The position numbers and the translations under genes were made by a program. 64,000 nucleotides of DNA, from NCBI RefSeq assembly GCF_003950325.1, contig NZ_PXZH01000001.1:372001-436000 (forward strand). Reading direction: 5' to 3'. Under the pieces are notes generated by a model. It saw nothing but the letters and a program-made list of their open reading frames with translations, was not told the origin of the DNA and made no database searches. Of this stretch, positions 27,498-37,253 are shown piece after piece. The stretch is from Vagococcus humatus. GTDB taxonomy: Bacteria > Bacillota > Bacilli > Lactobacillales > Vagococcaceae. The stretch's first letter is position 1. The number at the start of each line of letters is the position of its first letter.

Positions 27498-27585
27498 AGG
27501 TGTTCGCCTCCGTTCTATATAATAACTCTATTATAAAGTATTCTTTAATGAAACGGAACTAAAATGCATTTAGGAGGTAGTGTGG

Positions 27586-27969
27586 TTAGTCTGTTAAGTG
27601 TTTATATTTATCCTCAGCAAATTCTTTCGCCATTAGCCAACCGTATGCTTCTGTAATACTAGCAGCAGTGGTACTATTGATAATATTCCCAGCAACGGGG
27701 ATTTTACCAATAAAGAAACGAGAAATAAATTGACCGGCTTCTTGAGCTAGGTACTGAGTGGCTAATGCTTTAGCTGCCCCTCGGTCCATTTTTTTGTCAA
27801 ATACTTTAGCCAAAGCCACAATCATAGTGGTTTGAATGGGAACAAGCGCCACAGAATCTGGGACAGGGAGCTGAGCCATACCAGCACCAATAGCACCAGC
27901 AGAAACTGCAGCAGTATGAATGATACTGTGACATTTTTTTCTTTCAATAGGTGAAATAAACTCTTTCAT
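27586..27969 (-). CDS. Small DUF697-like (YcjF-type) membrane-associated protein
   Basis: A 127-aa protein with two Gly/Ala-rich hydrophobic stretches (SAGAIGAGMAQLPVPD; FFIGKIPVAGNIINSTTAAS), the pattern of the C-terminal domain often fused to Era-like GTPases. Here it stands alone. AAGGAG precedes the ATG. It may belong with the adjacent stress protein; no function is assigned. Confidence 0.7.
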   Translation of the reverse strand: MKEFISPIERKKCHSIIHTAAVSAGAIGAGMAQLPVPDSVALVPIQTTMIVALAKVFDKKMDRGAAKALATQYLAQEAGQFISRFFIGKIPVAGNIINSTTAASITEAYGWLMAKEFAEDKYKHLTD

Positions 27970-28197
27970 TAATAAAACTCCTTTATAAAATAAACTTCAC
28001 GGTTGTATTCTAATCTGTTTGTAGGATAATTATAGTAGATATATATTATTTTCGCACAAAATTTAAAGAAATTATGCAAATATTAATCTATAACACCTAT
28101 ATCCATAAGTGTTTTTTTAAGATTAATAAAATAAACATTGTCATTATTAAAAATTATTGATAAAATGAACGTTATTGTAAGCAAAGGTTGTGGGTAA

Positions 28198-29748
28198 ATG
28201 AAGCAGTTAGTGATGAGTAAAAAAGATAAAACTAAATTAGATATGTTTAAAGATATTTTGTTTAGTGGTCAAGAAGGCATGTTTGTCCAAACGTTAAAAA
28301 AGGACTATGATTTATCTCAAAGTACTTTAGATAGATATCTAAGAGAAATCCAACAAGATTTACAAGTTACTTTCGATAATGTGCGTTTAATCTTATCCAC
28401 CACTTCAGGTAGTTACCTCATCTTAAAAGATATTCATTATAGTGATGGATATATTGTTGAAACCCTTAGTTTTCATTATATGAAACACAATAGTTTCTTT
28501 GTAGTTCTCCAAGCTCTTATCCAAGATGTCTATCACTCTGTTGAGGAATTGGCTAGGGATTTAAATCTTAGTAGTTCTAACATCTATAAACAAGTGCGTT
28601 TGTTAAATGAATTAGCAGCGCCTTTTAATATTTCAGTTGATTTAAGTGTGAATGGTTCAAATTTTAAGGGCAGCGAGTTAGGCATTCGGTATTTTTTTTA
28701 CTATGTGTATTGGAGACTTTATCAAACCAATCGTCCTTTACCGTTCAATCAAGAGCAATTTCAAGACCTGTCAGATATCACCCATTTAAAAGAAGTCTGT
28801 TTAGGAAAGGGTTCGGCTCTTTCGAGCTCACAAATAGTCAAATTACGGATTTTACAAACCGTTACATTATATAAAGTCATTTATCGGCATAAAAATATTT
28901 GTTTAGAAGATGAGTTTTATCAAGATATTGTTTTTTTAAAAAATCCCAATATCTCTATCTTTGATTCAGTTAGTCATATTTACACAGAAAAAGAGTTAGA
29001 AATGGAGAAATGCTTTTTTTGTTTTGCTACTCAAGGGTTAATTTACGATATTACCCCTTTTGATTGGAAAAAACAGGTGGTAGAGCGGTACCGACAATCT
29101 GAGTTAGAAATAGCTAGGCAAGTGGAAAAATTACTAGAAGAATTTGTAGATGTTTTTCAATTTAATTATACAGAAGAAGGTTATTATACTTCTTACTATT
29201 TACTGTTGATTTATTTGTTATATGTAAAACATGTTCATATTGATGCTTATGGAGCAGAGGGCAACATGAGTCGTCCTTTTGATGTAAAAGATTTTGGTTC
29301 GTTAAAATCTCAATTAGCGATTGAGCGTTTTGTGAGCTATTCGATTAAGCAAATCTGTCCCCAAAAAGAGTTTGTTTGGACAGAAGTGTTAATTCAGCGT
29401 CTATCTCATTTGTTTTACACGATTTATACGATTAATAAAGCAGTCGACCCAGTGACTATTTTAGTGCAGTTTACGGAAAATAATTATTTAGGAGAAATGA
29501 TTAAAGCTAATTTGGCGAATTATTTTAATGATAAGTTACTTGTGTTTGTTTCAGATCCTGCTCAGGCAGATTTAGTTATTTCAGATGTTTACGAACCTAA
29601 TGCTTCTACTCAGTATCACTTTTATTTAGACGATATCTATGATGGGGAACAGTCGAAAAAAATGTTTTATTTTGTGTCGGAATACTTATATCATTATTCC
29701 TTCTTTAGAAAATTTCATGAAGAAAAGCGTGAGAGAACTAGTGAATAA
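28198..29748 (+). CDS. Mga-like helix-turn-helix regulator 1
   Basis: A 516-aa virulence-regulator type protein. Two HTH segments are visible, at about residues 20-60 (DLSQSTLDRYLREIQ) and 105-150 (LARDLNLSSSNIYKQVRLL); the central region resembles PRDs, and an EIIB-like C-terminal domain (about 415-500, LVISDVYEP) follows. Mga/AtxA-type proteins link sugar-PTS phosphorylation to surface gene expression. The paralogue at 31065 shares the same architecture and motif order. The ribosome binding site is weak (AAAGGTTGTGGG). A hairpin overlapping its 3' end terminates it. Confidence 0.8.
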   Translation: MKQLVMSKKDKTKLDMFKDILFSGQEGMFVQTLKKDYDLSQSTLDRYLREIQQDLQVTFDNVRLILSTTSGSYLILKDIHYSDGYIVETLSFHYMKHNSFFVVLQALIQDVYHSVEELARDLNLSSSNIYKQVRLLNELAAPFNISVDLSVNGSNFKGSELGIRYFFYYVYWRLYQTNRPLPFNQEQFQDLSDITHLKEVCLGKGSALSSSQIVKLRILQTVTLYKVIYRHKNICLEDEFYQDIVFLKNPNISIFDSVSHIYTEKELEMEKCFFCFATQGLIYDITPFDWKKQVVERYRQSELEIARQVEKLLEEFVDVFQFNYTEEGYYTSYYLLLIYLLYVKHVHIDAYGAEGNMSRPFDVKDFGSLKSQLAIERFVSYSIKQICPQKEFVWTEVLIQRLSHLFYTIYTINKAVDPVTILVQFTENNYLGEMIKANLANYFNDKLLVFVSDPAQADLVISDVYEPNASTQYHFYLDDIYDGEQSKKMFYFVSEYLYHYSFFRKFHEEKRERTSE

Positions 29749-29769
29749 CTAGTTTTCTCACGCTTTTTT
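29726..29769. terminator. Terminator of Mga-like gene 1
   Basis: Stem AGCGTGAGAGAACTAGT / ACTAGTTTTCTCACGCT overlapping the 3' end of the coding region, followed by a T run. The paired gene converges from the other side. Confidence 0.9.
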
Positions 29770-29784
29770 AGTGATGACTATTTA

Positions 29785-30849
29785 TTAAAGCTGAATTAAA
29801 TCATGGGGAATCCAAATGAGATTCTCATAGCCCTGTTCCGTTACAATTACTTGATCTTCAATTCGAACACCGCCCCAACCAGGAATATAAAGACCAGGTT
29901 CAATAGTGGTGACCATGCCTGGCTCAAAAACATCCTCATAAGCGTCACTCATCATTGGTTGTTCGTGAATAAACAAACCAATACAATGCCCAATATTACC
30001 GTAGTGGTAAGGGAGGTACTCTGTGTTTTCAATAGGTTTTAATGATTGGTGGTAAACTTCTTTCGTTTTAACTCCTGGCTTAATATACTCAAGAGAGCGC
30101 TCTAACATTTGTTTTTCTAACTCGTAGACTTCTAGTTGTTTGTCAGTTGGTTGACCTACTACCACGGTTCTAGTCATGTCAGACAGATAACCGTCATATT
30201 GACAGCCAAAATCCATTAGGACAAAATCCCCGTATTCAATCGCTTTTTCAGAAGGAATCCCGTGGAGTAGAGAGGTTTTTGCGCCAGAGATGAGAATGTT
30301 GCCGTATGGCTGAGTATCCGCTCCTTCTTCTACCATATATAAAGCTAGTCGTGCAGCTAGTTCTTTTTCGGTAATCCCGACACGAATATCGCCTAAAATC
30401 CGTTCAAAAGCTCGGCAGGAAATGTCGCAGGCTCTTTTTAGTTTTTCTTGTTCTTCAGGCGTTTTAATCCGGCGCATTTTTTCAATGATACCAGGAGCTG
30501 GAATGAAGTCTGCCTCCACTTTATCTTTTAAATCTTGATAAGTTTGATAAGTTAACTGATCGGCTTCAAAACCAATAGTGGTGACCTGATTATCTTTGGC
30601 TAATTGAGATAAGGCATCTCCTAGGGTTTTTCCTGCTTGTCGCCAATTAATGACGGTATAATCAGGGGCTTCAATCGCTACTTGTTCAGTATAACGAGGG
30701 TCGGTGATGATATATTGGTTAGTTTGAGTGATAAAAACAAAGGCATCATCTCCTTTGTAGCTAGTAATGTAGCGAACATTGACTTTCTTGGCAATAAAAT
30801 AAGCATCTAGTTGATTTTTTTTCATTAAAGCTCTTAATTTGTTTTCCAT
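29785..30849 (-). CDS. Xaa-Pro aminopeptidase / prolidase (M24B)
   Basis: A 354-aa pita-bread metallopeptidase that removes an N-terminal residue or dipeptide next to proline. The creatinase-like N-domain is at about residues 1-120. Metal ligands are visible in LMDFGCQYDGYLSDMTRT (two Asp), the His in GNIGHCIGL, and Glu in TTIEPGLY and VRIEDQVIV. I start at ATG 30849 because GTGGGA fits it better than the ATG six bases upstream. It is flanked by two Mga-like regulators, though a nutritional housekeeping role is likely. Confidence 0.9.
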   Translation of the reverse strand: MENKLRALMKKNQLDAYFIAKKVNVRYITSYKGDDAFVFITQTNQYIITDPRYTEQVAIEAPDYTVINWRQAGKTLGDALSQLAKDNQVTTIGFEADQLTYQTYQDLKDKVEADFIPAPGIIEKMRRIKTPEEQEKLKRACDISCRAFERILGDIRVGITEKELAARLALYMVEEGADTQPYGNILISGAKTSLLHGIPSEKAIEYGDFVLMDFGCQYDGYLSDMTRTVVVGQPTDKQLEVYELEKQMLERSLEYIKPGVKTKEVYHQSLKPIENTEYLPYHYGNIGHCIGLFIHEQPMMSDAYEDVFEPGMVTTIEPGLYIPGWGGVRIEDQVIVTEQGYENLIWIPHDLIQL

Positions 30850-31064
30850 GAACATGTCCCACGCTTTCTTTAACAGTAAGGGTGAAAAGAGGAGAAAAGT
30901 GATTAAATCTCATCCTTATGTTTAATTTAACACTATCTATAGTATACAAAAATTATAACAGATAAGACATCTTTATCATTTTTAAATTTTAAGTTATTTT
31001 ATGATGTATCTCGTGAAAATATTTGGTAAGATAAAGGTAATTACTAATGTTAGGAGATTATGTC

Positions 31065-32603
31065 ATGGAGCATCTTTTCATTAACCGTAAGGAACAAATC
31101 AAACTAGCTATTTGTAAAGAGATTATCTTTCAAGCAAAGTTTGGCGTCACGTTTAGCCAAATTCAAACCAAATATGACTTATCTACTACAACGTTAAATC
31201 GCTACCTAGCTGAATTAGATGAGGAGTTAAACCAAGTATTTCAAGGGGAAATTCAGCTAGTGTTTAATGATCATCTAAGTGCCTACTTTATCGAAAGTAC
31301 CGAACCTCAGATTCATAGCTATTTTATTAAAATATTACGGTATCATTATATGAAAGAGCAAACCTTTTTTATAGTATTTGAAGCGTTGCTCCACCATATA
31401 TATGATTCAGTAGAGGAGTTAGCGGAGCAAATCAATCTAAGTCCGCAAACCATTTATAAACAGTTGCGGTTGTTTAATCAACTGCTTGAACCATTTGGGG
31501 CAGAACTTTACATTAAAAATGGTCGGAGTAATTTTAGAGGAAGTGAGATTGGTTTAAGATTTTTCTTTTACTATGTTCATTGGTTTATTTATGGATCAGT
31601 TATTCCCCTACCTTTTGAGCATCCTAGTTATTCAGATTTACTAGACACCACCGATTTAGTTGCCAGTTATTCTAATCAGGGAACAAGGGAGCTAACCTTA
31701 TCTCAAAAAACTAAGCTGAAAATCATGCAAGCTATCACCTTGTATAAATTAAAAAGACAGCATCGTACCCTTGAGATGAGCGATGATTTTTATCAAGACA
31801 TTCAATTTTTTAGTCATCCAGCGGTGACCTTGTTTGATCAGTTTCAAGGGGAGTATGATAAAGAAACATTAGATAAAGAACAGGCTTTCTTTTGTTATGC
31901 GGTATCTTCTTTAGTTTTTGATAGTGACAACGAAACAAGACGAGCTGAGATTGTTAAAGCCTATGAAGACAGTCATTTAAGTATTGCTAGAGATGTGGAA
32001 CGTATGTTGGCTAAATTAGCCGAAGAATTTTCTTTCCAATTTCAGCCAGAAGGGTATATTACTTCTTATTATTTAGTCTTAATTTTTGCGATTTACATGA
32101 AATATTTTGCCATTGATACTTCAAAATACTGTGAATATAGCATTCAATTTATGAATTTAGCTTACAGTGAACAGCAGCAAACACAGGTGAATGAAAAAAT
32201 GCTGTCATTTGCAAAAGAACAAGCGAAGCGACTAGACATTAATACCCACAATTGGAGTGAGTCTGCTTTTCAACATTTAGCTTATATTTTAACGATTTGT
32301 CATGATTTAAATCACCCATTTAACACGATCCATGTGTTACTCCAAATTACTGAAAATGTTTATATGGGAGAAATTATCCGTAAAAATATCAAAGACTTTT
32401 TCCATAGTGACTTGCTGCAATTTACAGATGATCTTTCCAAAGCGGATTTGATTATTTCAGACACTTACGAACAAGAGCAAGGGATGTGTCCGCAAGTTTA
32501 TTTGGATAACCCATATGATGCTAGTCAGTGGGAGCGAGTCTTTGCTTTTCTATCAGACTTTTTATATAAACATTCTTTTTATAAACGGATGAACATTCAC
32601 TAA
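31065..32603 (+). CDS. Mga-like helix-turn-helix regulator 2
   Basis: A 512-aa paralogue of the regulator at 28198, with the same order of motifs: HTH near residues 25-55 (DLSTTTLNRYLAELD), second HTH (INLSPQTIYKQLRLFNQLL), then GSEIGLRFFFYYVHW, PRD-like centre and the C-terminal EIIB-like LIISDTYEQ. ATG 31065 is used because TAGGAG lies 8-9 nt before it and overlaps the upstream ATG at 31047. It is divergent from the Xaa-Pro peptidase gene. Target genes are unknown; the surface-protein modules in this window are plausible but unproven. Confidence 0.8.
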   Translation: MEHLFINRKEQIKLAICKEIIFQAKFGVTFSQIQTKYDLSTTTLNRYLAELDEELNQVFQGEIQLVFNDHLSAYFIESTEPQIHSYFIKILRYHYMKEQTFFIVFEALLHHIYDSVEELAEQINLSPQTIYKQLRLFNQLLEPFGAELYIKNGRSNFRGSEIGLRFFFYYVHWFIYGSVIPLPFEHPSYSDLLDTTDLVASYSNQGTRELTLSQKTKLKIMQAITLYKLKRQHRTLEMSDDFYQDIQFFSHPAVTLFDQFQGEYDKETLDKEQAFFCYAVSSLVFDSDNETRRAEIVKAYEDSHLSIARDVERMLAKLAEEFSFQFQPEGYITSYYLVLIFAIYMKYFAIDTSKYCEYSIQFMNLAYSEQQQTQVNEKMLSFAKEQAKRLDINTHNWSESAFQHLAYILTICHDLNHPFNTIHVLLQITENVYMGEIIRKNIKDFFHSDLLQFTDDLSKADLIISDTYEQEQGMCPQVYLDNPYDASQWERVFAFLSDFLYKHSFYKRMNIH

Positions 32604-32702
32604 TCAGAAAAATAAAAAAAGACTAACGTTATGATTAATCTATGGTATACGAACTTACAGCTAACATGTTATAATGAATCATCTAAATAAAGAGGTGATA
32701 AA

Positions 32703-33017
32703 ATGAGCTGTCAAAATGATATGGTTCAAGTAGATGCCTATTGGGTGCCTAAAGCAGAGGCTACTCAGTACAAAGAAGAACGGGAGTGGGCGTTTTCTGA
32801 AATTAGTGCTGTTTTCAACGAATTTTGTCAAGAAGTAAAACGAGAATGGGCTGGTTCAGAAGATGGAGAAGCAGTGACAGGTTACAACGAAGAAAAGGAA
32901 TTGGTAGCAGTGATGCATTTAGATCCTTATACCATTGCTGGACTGAAAGAAGCAAAAAAGGATAATCAAGTAACTGAGTATGTACTAGAATGTAATGGTT
33001 TAATCCCAAATAAATAA
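32703..33017 (+). CDS. Small conserved-looking hypothetical protein
   Basis: A 104-aa soluble acidic protein with a good AGAGGTG ribosome binding site and its own terminator. No signal peptide, membrane segment or recognised motif is present. Two cysteines (Cys3 and one near residue 43) are visible. I do not recognise the family. Confidence 0.65.
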   Translation: MSCQNDMVQVDAYWVPKAEATQYKEEREWAFSEISAVFNEFCQEVKREWAGSEDGEAVTGYNEEKELVAVMHLDPYTIAGLKEAKKDNQVTEYVLECNGLIPNK

Positions 33018-33045
33018 CCTTTCTTTTAAGTAAGAGAGACCAAAG

Positions 33046-33079
33046 AAAAGCTTGCTATCTAAAAGATAGCAAGCTTTTT
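33046..33079 (+). terminator. Terminator after the 104-aa gene
   Basis: Stem AAAAGCTTGCTATCT / AGATAGCAAGCTTTT with a 3-nt loop; symmetrical, so it may also serve the reverse gene at 33105. Confidence 0.92.
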
Positions 33080-33104
33080 AATTGAGTTTGATTGGATTAA
33101 TGAG

Positions 33105-33512
33105 CTAGTGCGTGACAATCCCTAGTTTATTTAAGGCGTCTTTAGGCACTTCTTCTAAGGAAACTTCCTCCCATTTTCTGACACATTGCCCCTTGGTTGT
33201 TAGTTTTAAGTATCTGTAAGGGGTTAATTTTTTGCCAAAAGATGTATAGGATAAAGTCCTTTCCTTTCCAGAAGGCGTATAAGAAGTATCGTGATAAACA
33301 TAATCTTTAGTCTGATCCACAGAATTTTTTTGCGTGTGATGATAGTGGTCAGTTGTTAGTAAGTAAACCTCTTCTTTTTTTACAGCAGGATTGATTAAAT
33401 CAATGACCATGGCTTGAGTGCTAAGATTATTTTTAGTAAAAATAGGGGTGATAAATAATACAGCTATAAACGTTAAACAAATGCCTATAATTCGGATGAA
33501 CATCTTTTTCAT
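33105..33512 (-). CDS. YxeA-like small secreted or membrane-anchored protein
   Basis: A 135-aa protein with an N-terminal hydrophobic segment (about residues 7-27) preceded by Lys/Arg, then an exported Lys-rich domain with YHDTSYTPSGKERTLSYTSF. This layout resembles the YxeA/DUF1093 family, but I am not certain. AGGAGG precedes the ATG. It lies alone between a terminator and the aldo/keto reductase. Confidence 0.6.
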   Translation of the reverse strand: MKKMFIRIIGICLTFIAVLFITPIFTKNNLSTQAMVIDLINPAVKKEEVYLLTTDHYHHTQKNSVDQTKDYVYHDTSYTPSGKERTLSYTSFGKKLTPYRYLKLTTKGQCVRKWEEVSLEEVPKDALNKLGIVTH

Positions 33513-33616
33513 GAGGGGCCTCCTTTTATTTCTTCTTTAGTATAAAAGAGTCTAAAATAAAATAACAGAGGCCTAAGTTTGAGAAAAACTCAGTCGAAAG
33601 TCTGATTTTTAATCAA

Positions 33617-34618
33617 TTAGTGATTTTTAGACTGGGCTAAAATAGTGTCAATTTGTTGTAATTCTTCTGGGGTAAAGTCTAAATAATCTAAGGCTTTTAA
33701 ATTATCTTGTAGCTGACTAACTCGGCTAGCCCCAATTAACACACTGGCCACAACTTTTTCCCGTAATAGCCAAGCAATTGACATTTGAGCTAAAGATTGT
33801 CCCCGTGTTTCCGCTAGTTGATTAAGTTGCTGAATGGTAGCCAGTTTTTCTTTCACTTGTTCAGGTTTTAGAGAATCTGTATCAGAGCGAGCGGCTCTTG
33901 AGTCAGCTGGAATGCCTGTTAAATACCGATTAGTTAACAAGCCTTGAGCTAAAGGACTGTAGACAATGGCCCCTTTTTTCTCTTTAGCTAACACATCTGT
34001 TAAACCATCTTCAATCCACCGGTCAAACAAATTATAGTTTGGTTGGTGAATAATAAAGGGTGTTTTTAACTCTTTAAAAATAGGTAAAATGGCTTGAGTC
34101 TGGGTAGCGTTATAATTAGAAATACCAATATATAAGGCTTTTCCAGCTTTCACAAGAGAATCAAGAGCTAAGGCTGTTTCTAATAGGGGTGTATCTGGGT
34201 CTGGTCTGTGACTATAAAAAATATCCACATAATCCAGTCCTAAACGAGTAAGACTTTGATCACAACTAGCGATAATGGATTTTCGTGAGCCCCATTCGCC
34301 GTAAGGGCCAGGCCACATTAAATAGCCAGCTTTTGATGAGATAATCAGCTCATCTCGGTAAGGTTTTAAGTCTGTGGCTAGTATTCGACCAAAGTTTTCT
34401 TCAGCACTACCAGGAGTTGGGCCGTAATTATTAGCTAAATCAAAATGAGTAATCCCTGAATTAAAAGCTTCTTGGACAATCTGACGTTGATTGTCCCAAA
34501 CATCGACACTGCCAAAGTTGTGCCATAAGCCAAGAGAAATAGCAGGTAATTTTAAGCCACTATCTCCGACTCGGTTATAAATCATTTGTTCATATCGTTT
34601 TTCATTTGCTTGATACAT
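33617..34618 (-). CDS. Aldo/keto reductase, YghZ-like (L-glyceraldehyde-3-phosphate reductase class)
   Basis: A 333-aa NADPH-dependent TIM-barrel reductase. The tetrad Asp (FDLANNYGPTPG, with Tyr), Lys (SSKAGYLMWPGPYG) and His (YSHRPDPDTP) can be identified; the cofactor-binding end is VASVLIGASRVSQL. The MWPGPYGEWGSRKS insertion is the YghZ-type signature. ATG 34618 with GGGAGG upstream is the start; the upstream extension in the same frame lacks a ribosome site. Likely role is detoxification of aldehyde phosphates. Confidence 0.9.
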   Translation of the reverse strand: MYQANEKRYEQMIYNRVGDSGLKLPAISLGLWHNFGSVDVWDNQRQIVQEAFNSGITHFDLANNYGPTPGSAEENFGRILATDLKPYRDELIISSKAGYLMWPGPYGEWGSRKSIIASCDQSLTRLGLDYVDIFYSHRPDPDTPLLETALALDSLVKAGKALYIGISNYNATQTQAILPIFKELKTPFIIHQPNYNLFDRWIEDGLTDVLAKEKKGAIVYSPLAQGLLTNRYLTGIPADSRAARSDTDSLKPEQVKEKLATIQQLNQLAETRGQSLAQMSIAWLLREKVVASVLIGASRVSQLQDNLKALDYLDFTPEELQQIDTILAQSKNH

Positions 34619-34766
34619 TGAGTGAACCTCCCTTTTTCTAAATTGTACTCTAAAGGTGGGTAAAATGATAATAAATAAAACCAAAACAAGTGTTTCTTTT
34701 ATTGTTAGTTAGTCTATAATAAAAGAGAATCATCTAAGAAGCAAAGAAATGAGGAGTTAAGAAAAG

Positions 34767-35930
34767 ATGTATGGAAGAAAAATAGGGTGGTTGTTTGTGT
34801 TAATAGGATTAGGCAGTTTATGTCCTACCCAAGCGTCGGGAGAAGAATTAGCCGGATTAAAAGCACAAGCCCATGTCCAAAATATAGGCTGGATGCCGCC
34901 AGTCCAAACGGAACCAATCCAAATAGGAACCACTGGGCTAGGTAGACAGTTAGAAGGAGTAATCATCCAAGTACCAGATGCTAGTCGAAAAGAAGAGTTG
35001 ACCTACCAAGTTCATGTGGCCAACATTGGGTGGATGTCTCCCGTTCAAGCAGGTCAATTAGCTGGTACAGTAGGGAAAAATTTGCGAATTGAAGGTATTC
35101 GCATAGACACCACTGGCCAGTTAGCTGAAGATTACCAGTTGACTTACCAAGCTCACGTTCAAAATATAGGCTGGATGCCAGTGAAGCAAGCAGGACAGCT
35201 AGCAGGAACGACTGGTAAAGGGTTAAGAATGGAAGCATTACGTTTACAATTAGAACCAGTTGAAAAACCAACACACCTTCCAGTGATTGAATTAGCCCCA
35301 GTGACCTTAGAAGAAGGAGAAACCTTTGACCCTCAAGCAGCTTTTGTTAGTGGCACAGATGAGCAAGGGGCACCGTTAAGTGTTGACTTGCTTCAAATAG
35401 ATGCTAGTCAAGTGATCCCTCAAGTACCAGGAACTTATCCTCTTTTATTTTCCTATCAAGAGGTGCTAGCTAAAACCTATGTGACAGTTTTACCTCACTT
35501 GTTTCAAATAAGTCAAATCCAACAAGATTTGTTAGCATTAGTGAATGATTACCGGGAACAAGCAGAAGAGTCTCCTGTGGCTTTTCGTCCATCACTAGAA
35601 GAAGGAGCTAACCTACGGAGTCAAGAAATTGCGTCTTTTTATAGTCATACAAGACCTAACGGATTAGGCTTTCAAACAGCTTTTAATCAGCTGCAAGGGG
35701 AAGAAATTTTAGGAGAAAATCTCGCTATTATTCACTACGAACCCAATATGACAGACCAGCAGATTGCTGAAAAGTTTTTTTCAGTTTGGCAGGCTAGTCC
35801 TAGTCACCGTGATAATATGTTAGCCAGTGATTATAAGGCTTTTTCTTGTTATGTGACAGCTGGCTTTTACAATCAAAGACAAGTGCTTTACGGAGTTCAA
35901 TGGTTTTCATCTATCTCAACGGATGAATAA
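34767..35930 (+). CDS. Secreted ChW-repeat / CAP-domain protein
   Basis: A 387-aa secreted protein. After a signal peptide (about residues 1-27) there are three ChW repeats, each with H-V-x-N-I-G-W-M, at about residues 33-78, 79-124 and 125-170; these Clostridial hydrophobic Trp modules often bind the cell surface. An Ig-like region (about 175-240) precedes a C-terminal CAP/SCP domain (about 250-385) with SHTRPNGL, GENLAI and the HRDNML core, including the CAP His/Glu residues. Role at the cell surface inferred; CAP activity is unknown in most bacterial members. Confidence 0.88.
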   Translation: MYGRKIGWLFVLIGLGSLCPTQASGEELAGLKAQAHVQNIGWMPPVQTEPIQIGTTGLGRQLEGVIIQVPDASRKEELTYQVHVANIGWMSPVQAGQLAGTVGKNLRIEGIRIDTTGQLAEDYQLTYQAHVQNIGWMPVKQAGQLAGTTGKGLRMEALRLQLEPVEKPTHLPVIELAPVTLEEGETFDPQAAFVSGTDEQGAPLSVDLLQIDASQVIPQVPGTYPLLFSYQEVLAKTYVTVLPHLFQISQIQQDLLALVNDYREQAEESPVAFRPSLEEGANLRSQEIASFYSHTRPNGLGFQTAFNQLQGEEILGENLAIIHYEPNMTDQQIAEKFFSVWQASPSHRDNMLASDYKAFSCYVTAGFYNQRQVLYGVQWFSSISTDE

Positions 35931-35942
35931 GTGCATAAAAAT

Positions 35943-35986
35943 AAAAAGTAGCCAAGACTGAATGAAAGGTCTTAGCTACTTTTTAT
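35943..35986. terminator. Terminator between ChW-CAP gene and tRNA-Gly
   Basis: Stem AAAAAGTAGCCAAGAC / GTCTTAGCTACTTTTT, usable by both converging transcripts. Confidence 0.9.
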
Positions 35987-35998
35987 TTAGAAAAGAGA

Positions 35999-36069
35999 AG
36001 CGGGTGACGAGAATCGAACTCGCGACGACAGCTTGGGAAGCTGCAGTTTTACCACTAAACTACACCCGC
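35999..36069 (-). tRNA. tRNA-Gly (anticodon CCC)
   Basis: A 71-nt cloverleaf on the minus strand: acceptor GCGGGTG/CACCCGC with discriminator T, D-arm GTTTAGTGGTAAAAC, anticodon stem GCAGC/GCTGT with loop TTCCCAA, and T-loop GAGTTCGATTCTC. The anticodon reads CCC (codon GGG). CCA is not encoded. It stands alone. Confidence 0.93.
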
Positions 36070-36344
36070 TTGTTATTCATTATAAAACTCTTTGTTTGAT
36101 ATTTCAAGGTAAGGAATAAAAAATATTTAAAAAACTAAAGTTATATAATGGGTGTTAAATGAAAAAAATAAAAAGATGTGATAAATTTAATTTAAGAGGA
36201 AAAATGTTTTTTTTAGCATGAATCTAGGTAAAAAAATTAGCATATAAGGAAGGGCTGTCTGAAAGTTTAATCAAGTTGATTTCATAAAGTATCTCAATAA
36301 AAAAATCTAAGGATATCCCATTAATGGGTAAAAGAGGTGAGAAG

Positions 36345-37253
36345 ATGAAAAAGAAAAAATTCCTCCTAATAAGTGTGTTATTGGTAGGTCTATCCAGTTT
36401 TCCCTTACCCCAAGCGTTAGCTAAGGAAGCAGCTTTTTGGCAGGATAATTTGGAAGAGGGATGGGAATACGAAGACGGCGCTACTAGTCAGCTGAAGATG
36501 TCTTTTAAAAGCGTGTTAGATCCAACTAATCCGGATCAAAAAGTAGTGCCAAAAGATCCGGATGCAGTAGAGGTTTCATCTGGTTACTTAACGATTGACT
36601 ATGTGTCTAATTACCGTTTTGGCAAACATCCTGTTCATAAAAGGGCGGACTATTATTATCCTAGTTATGATATTGTCAGTTTAGGGGCCTTAACCCAACA
36701 AGATCTAACTTCACAAGGAAGTCACTCTCTTCAATTAAAAATGGTGCCTCATTTTATTCAACTAACAGATGACAGAAGAAATTCAGATAATACTCCTCAA
36801 AAAAAAGGCTGGAAATTATGTGTGTTACAAGAACAAGTTTTTGAAAGTCCCACCGCCAGTCTATCTGATACAAGCATTTCATTAAAAAATGGCCACCAAG
36901 CCACAACCAGTCAAGACACTCAAACTATCCCCACTTTAGAAAATGATATTTCCATCACATTTAATCAAATGGAACCAGTTTGGAAAGCAGAACAAGGACA
37001 AGGTTACGGCACTTGGCTAGCTTATTTTGGTAAACAGGCCACAGCAGAGATGCAAGACATTATTAAAGATAAAACCAGTGTGCCTACGGATAAATTAGCT
37101 TATTTAAACTGGTTAGATGAAAGCATTCCAGACAATGATAGTGGGGTTAGTATGACAATACCTAAATCTGAAGGTTTAACAGATGAAGGATATGAAACGA
37201 CTTTTAGTTGGATTATTGATGCCAGTCCAAATTTTGAGGAGCCTGGATTATGA
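36345..37253 (+). CDS. WxL-domain surface protein, module 1
   Basis: A 302-aa secreted protein made of a signal peptide and one WxL domain. First WxL motif GWKLCVLQ, LTIDYVSNYRFGKH core, and a second motif degenerate as FSWIIDASPN (W-I-I). WxL domains attach noncovalently to peptidoglycan. ATG 36345 is chosen because AAGAGGTGAG sits in front of it and overlaps the upstream ATG at 36324. Its TGA stop overlaps the next ATG (TTATGAG), so translation is coupled. The paralogue is at 54173. Confidence 0.88.
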   Translation: MKKKKFLLISVLLVGLSSFPLPQALAKEAAFWQDNLEEGWEYEDGATSQLKMSFKSVLDPTNPDQKVVPKDPDAVEVSSGYLTIDYVSNYRFGKHPVHKRADYYYPSYDIVSLGALTQQDLTSQGSHSLQLKMVPHFIQLTDDRRNSDNTPQKKGWKLCVLQEQVFESPTASLSDTSISLKNGHQATTSQDTQTIPTLENDISITFNQMEPVWKAEQGQGYGTWLAYFGKQATAEMQDIIKDKTSVPTDKLAYLNWLDESIPDNDSGVSMTIPKSEGLTDEGYETTFSWIIDASPNFEEPGL

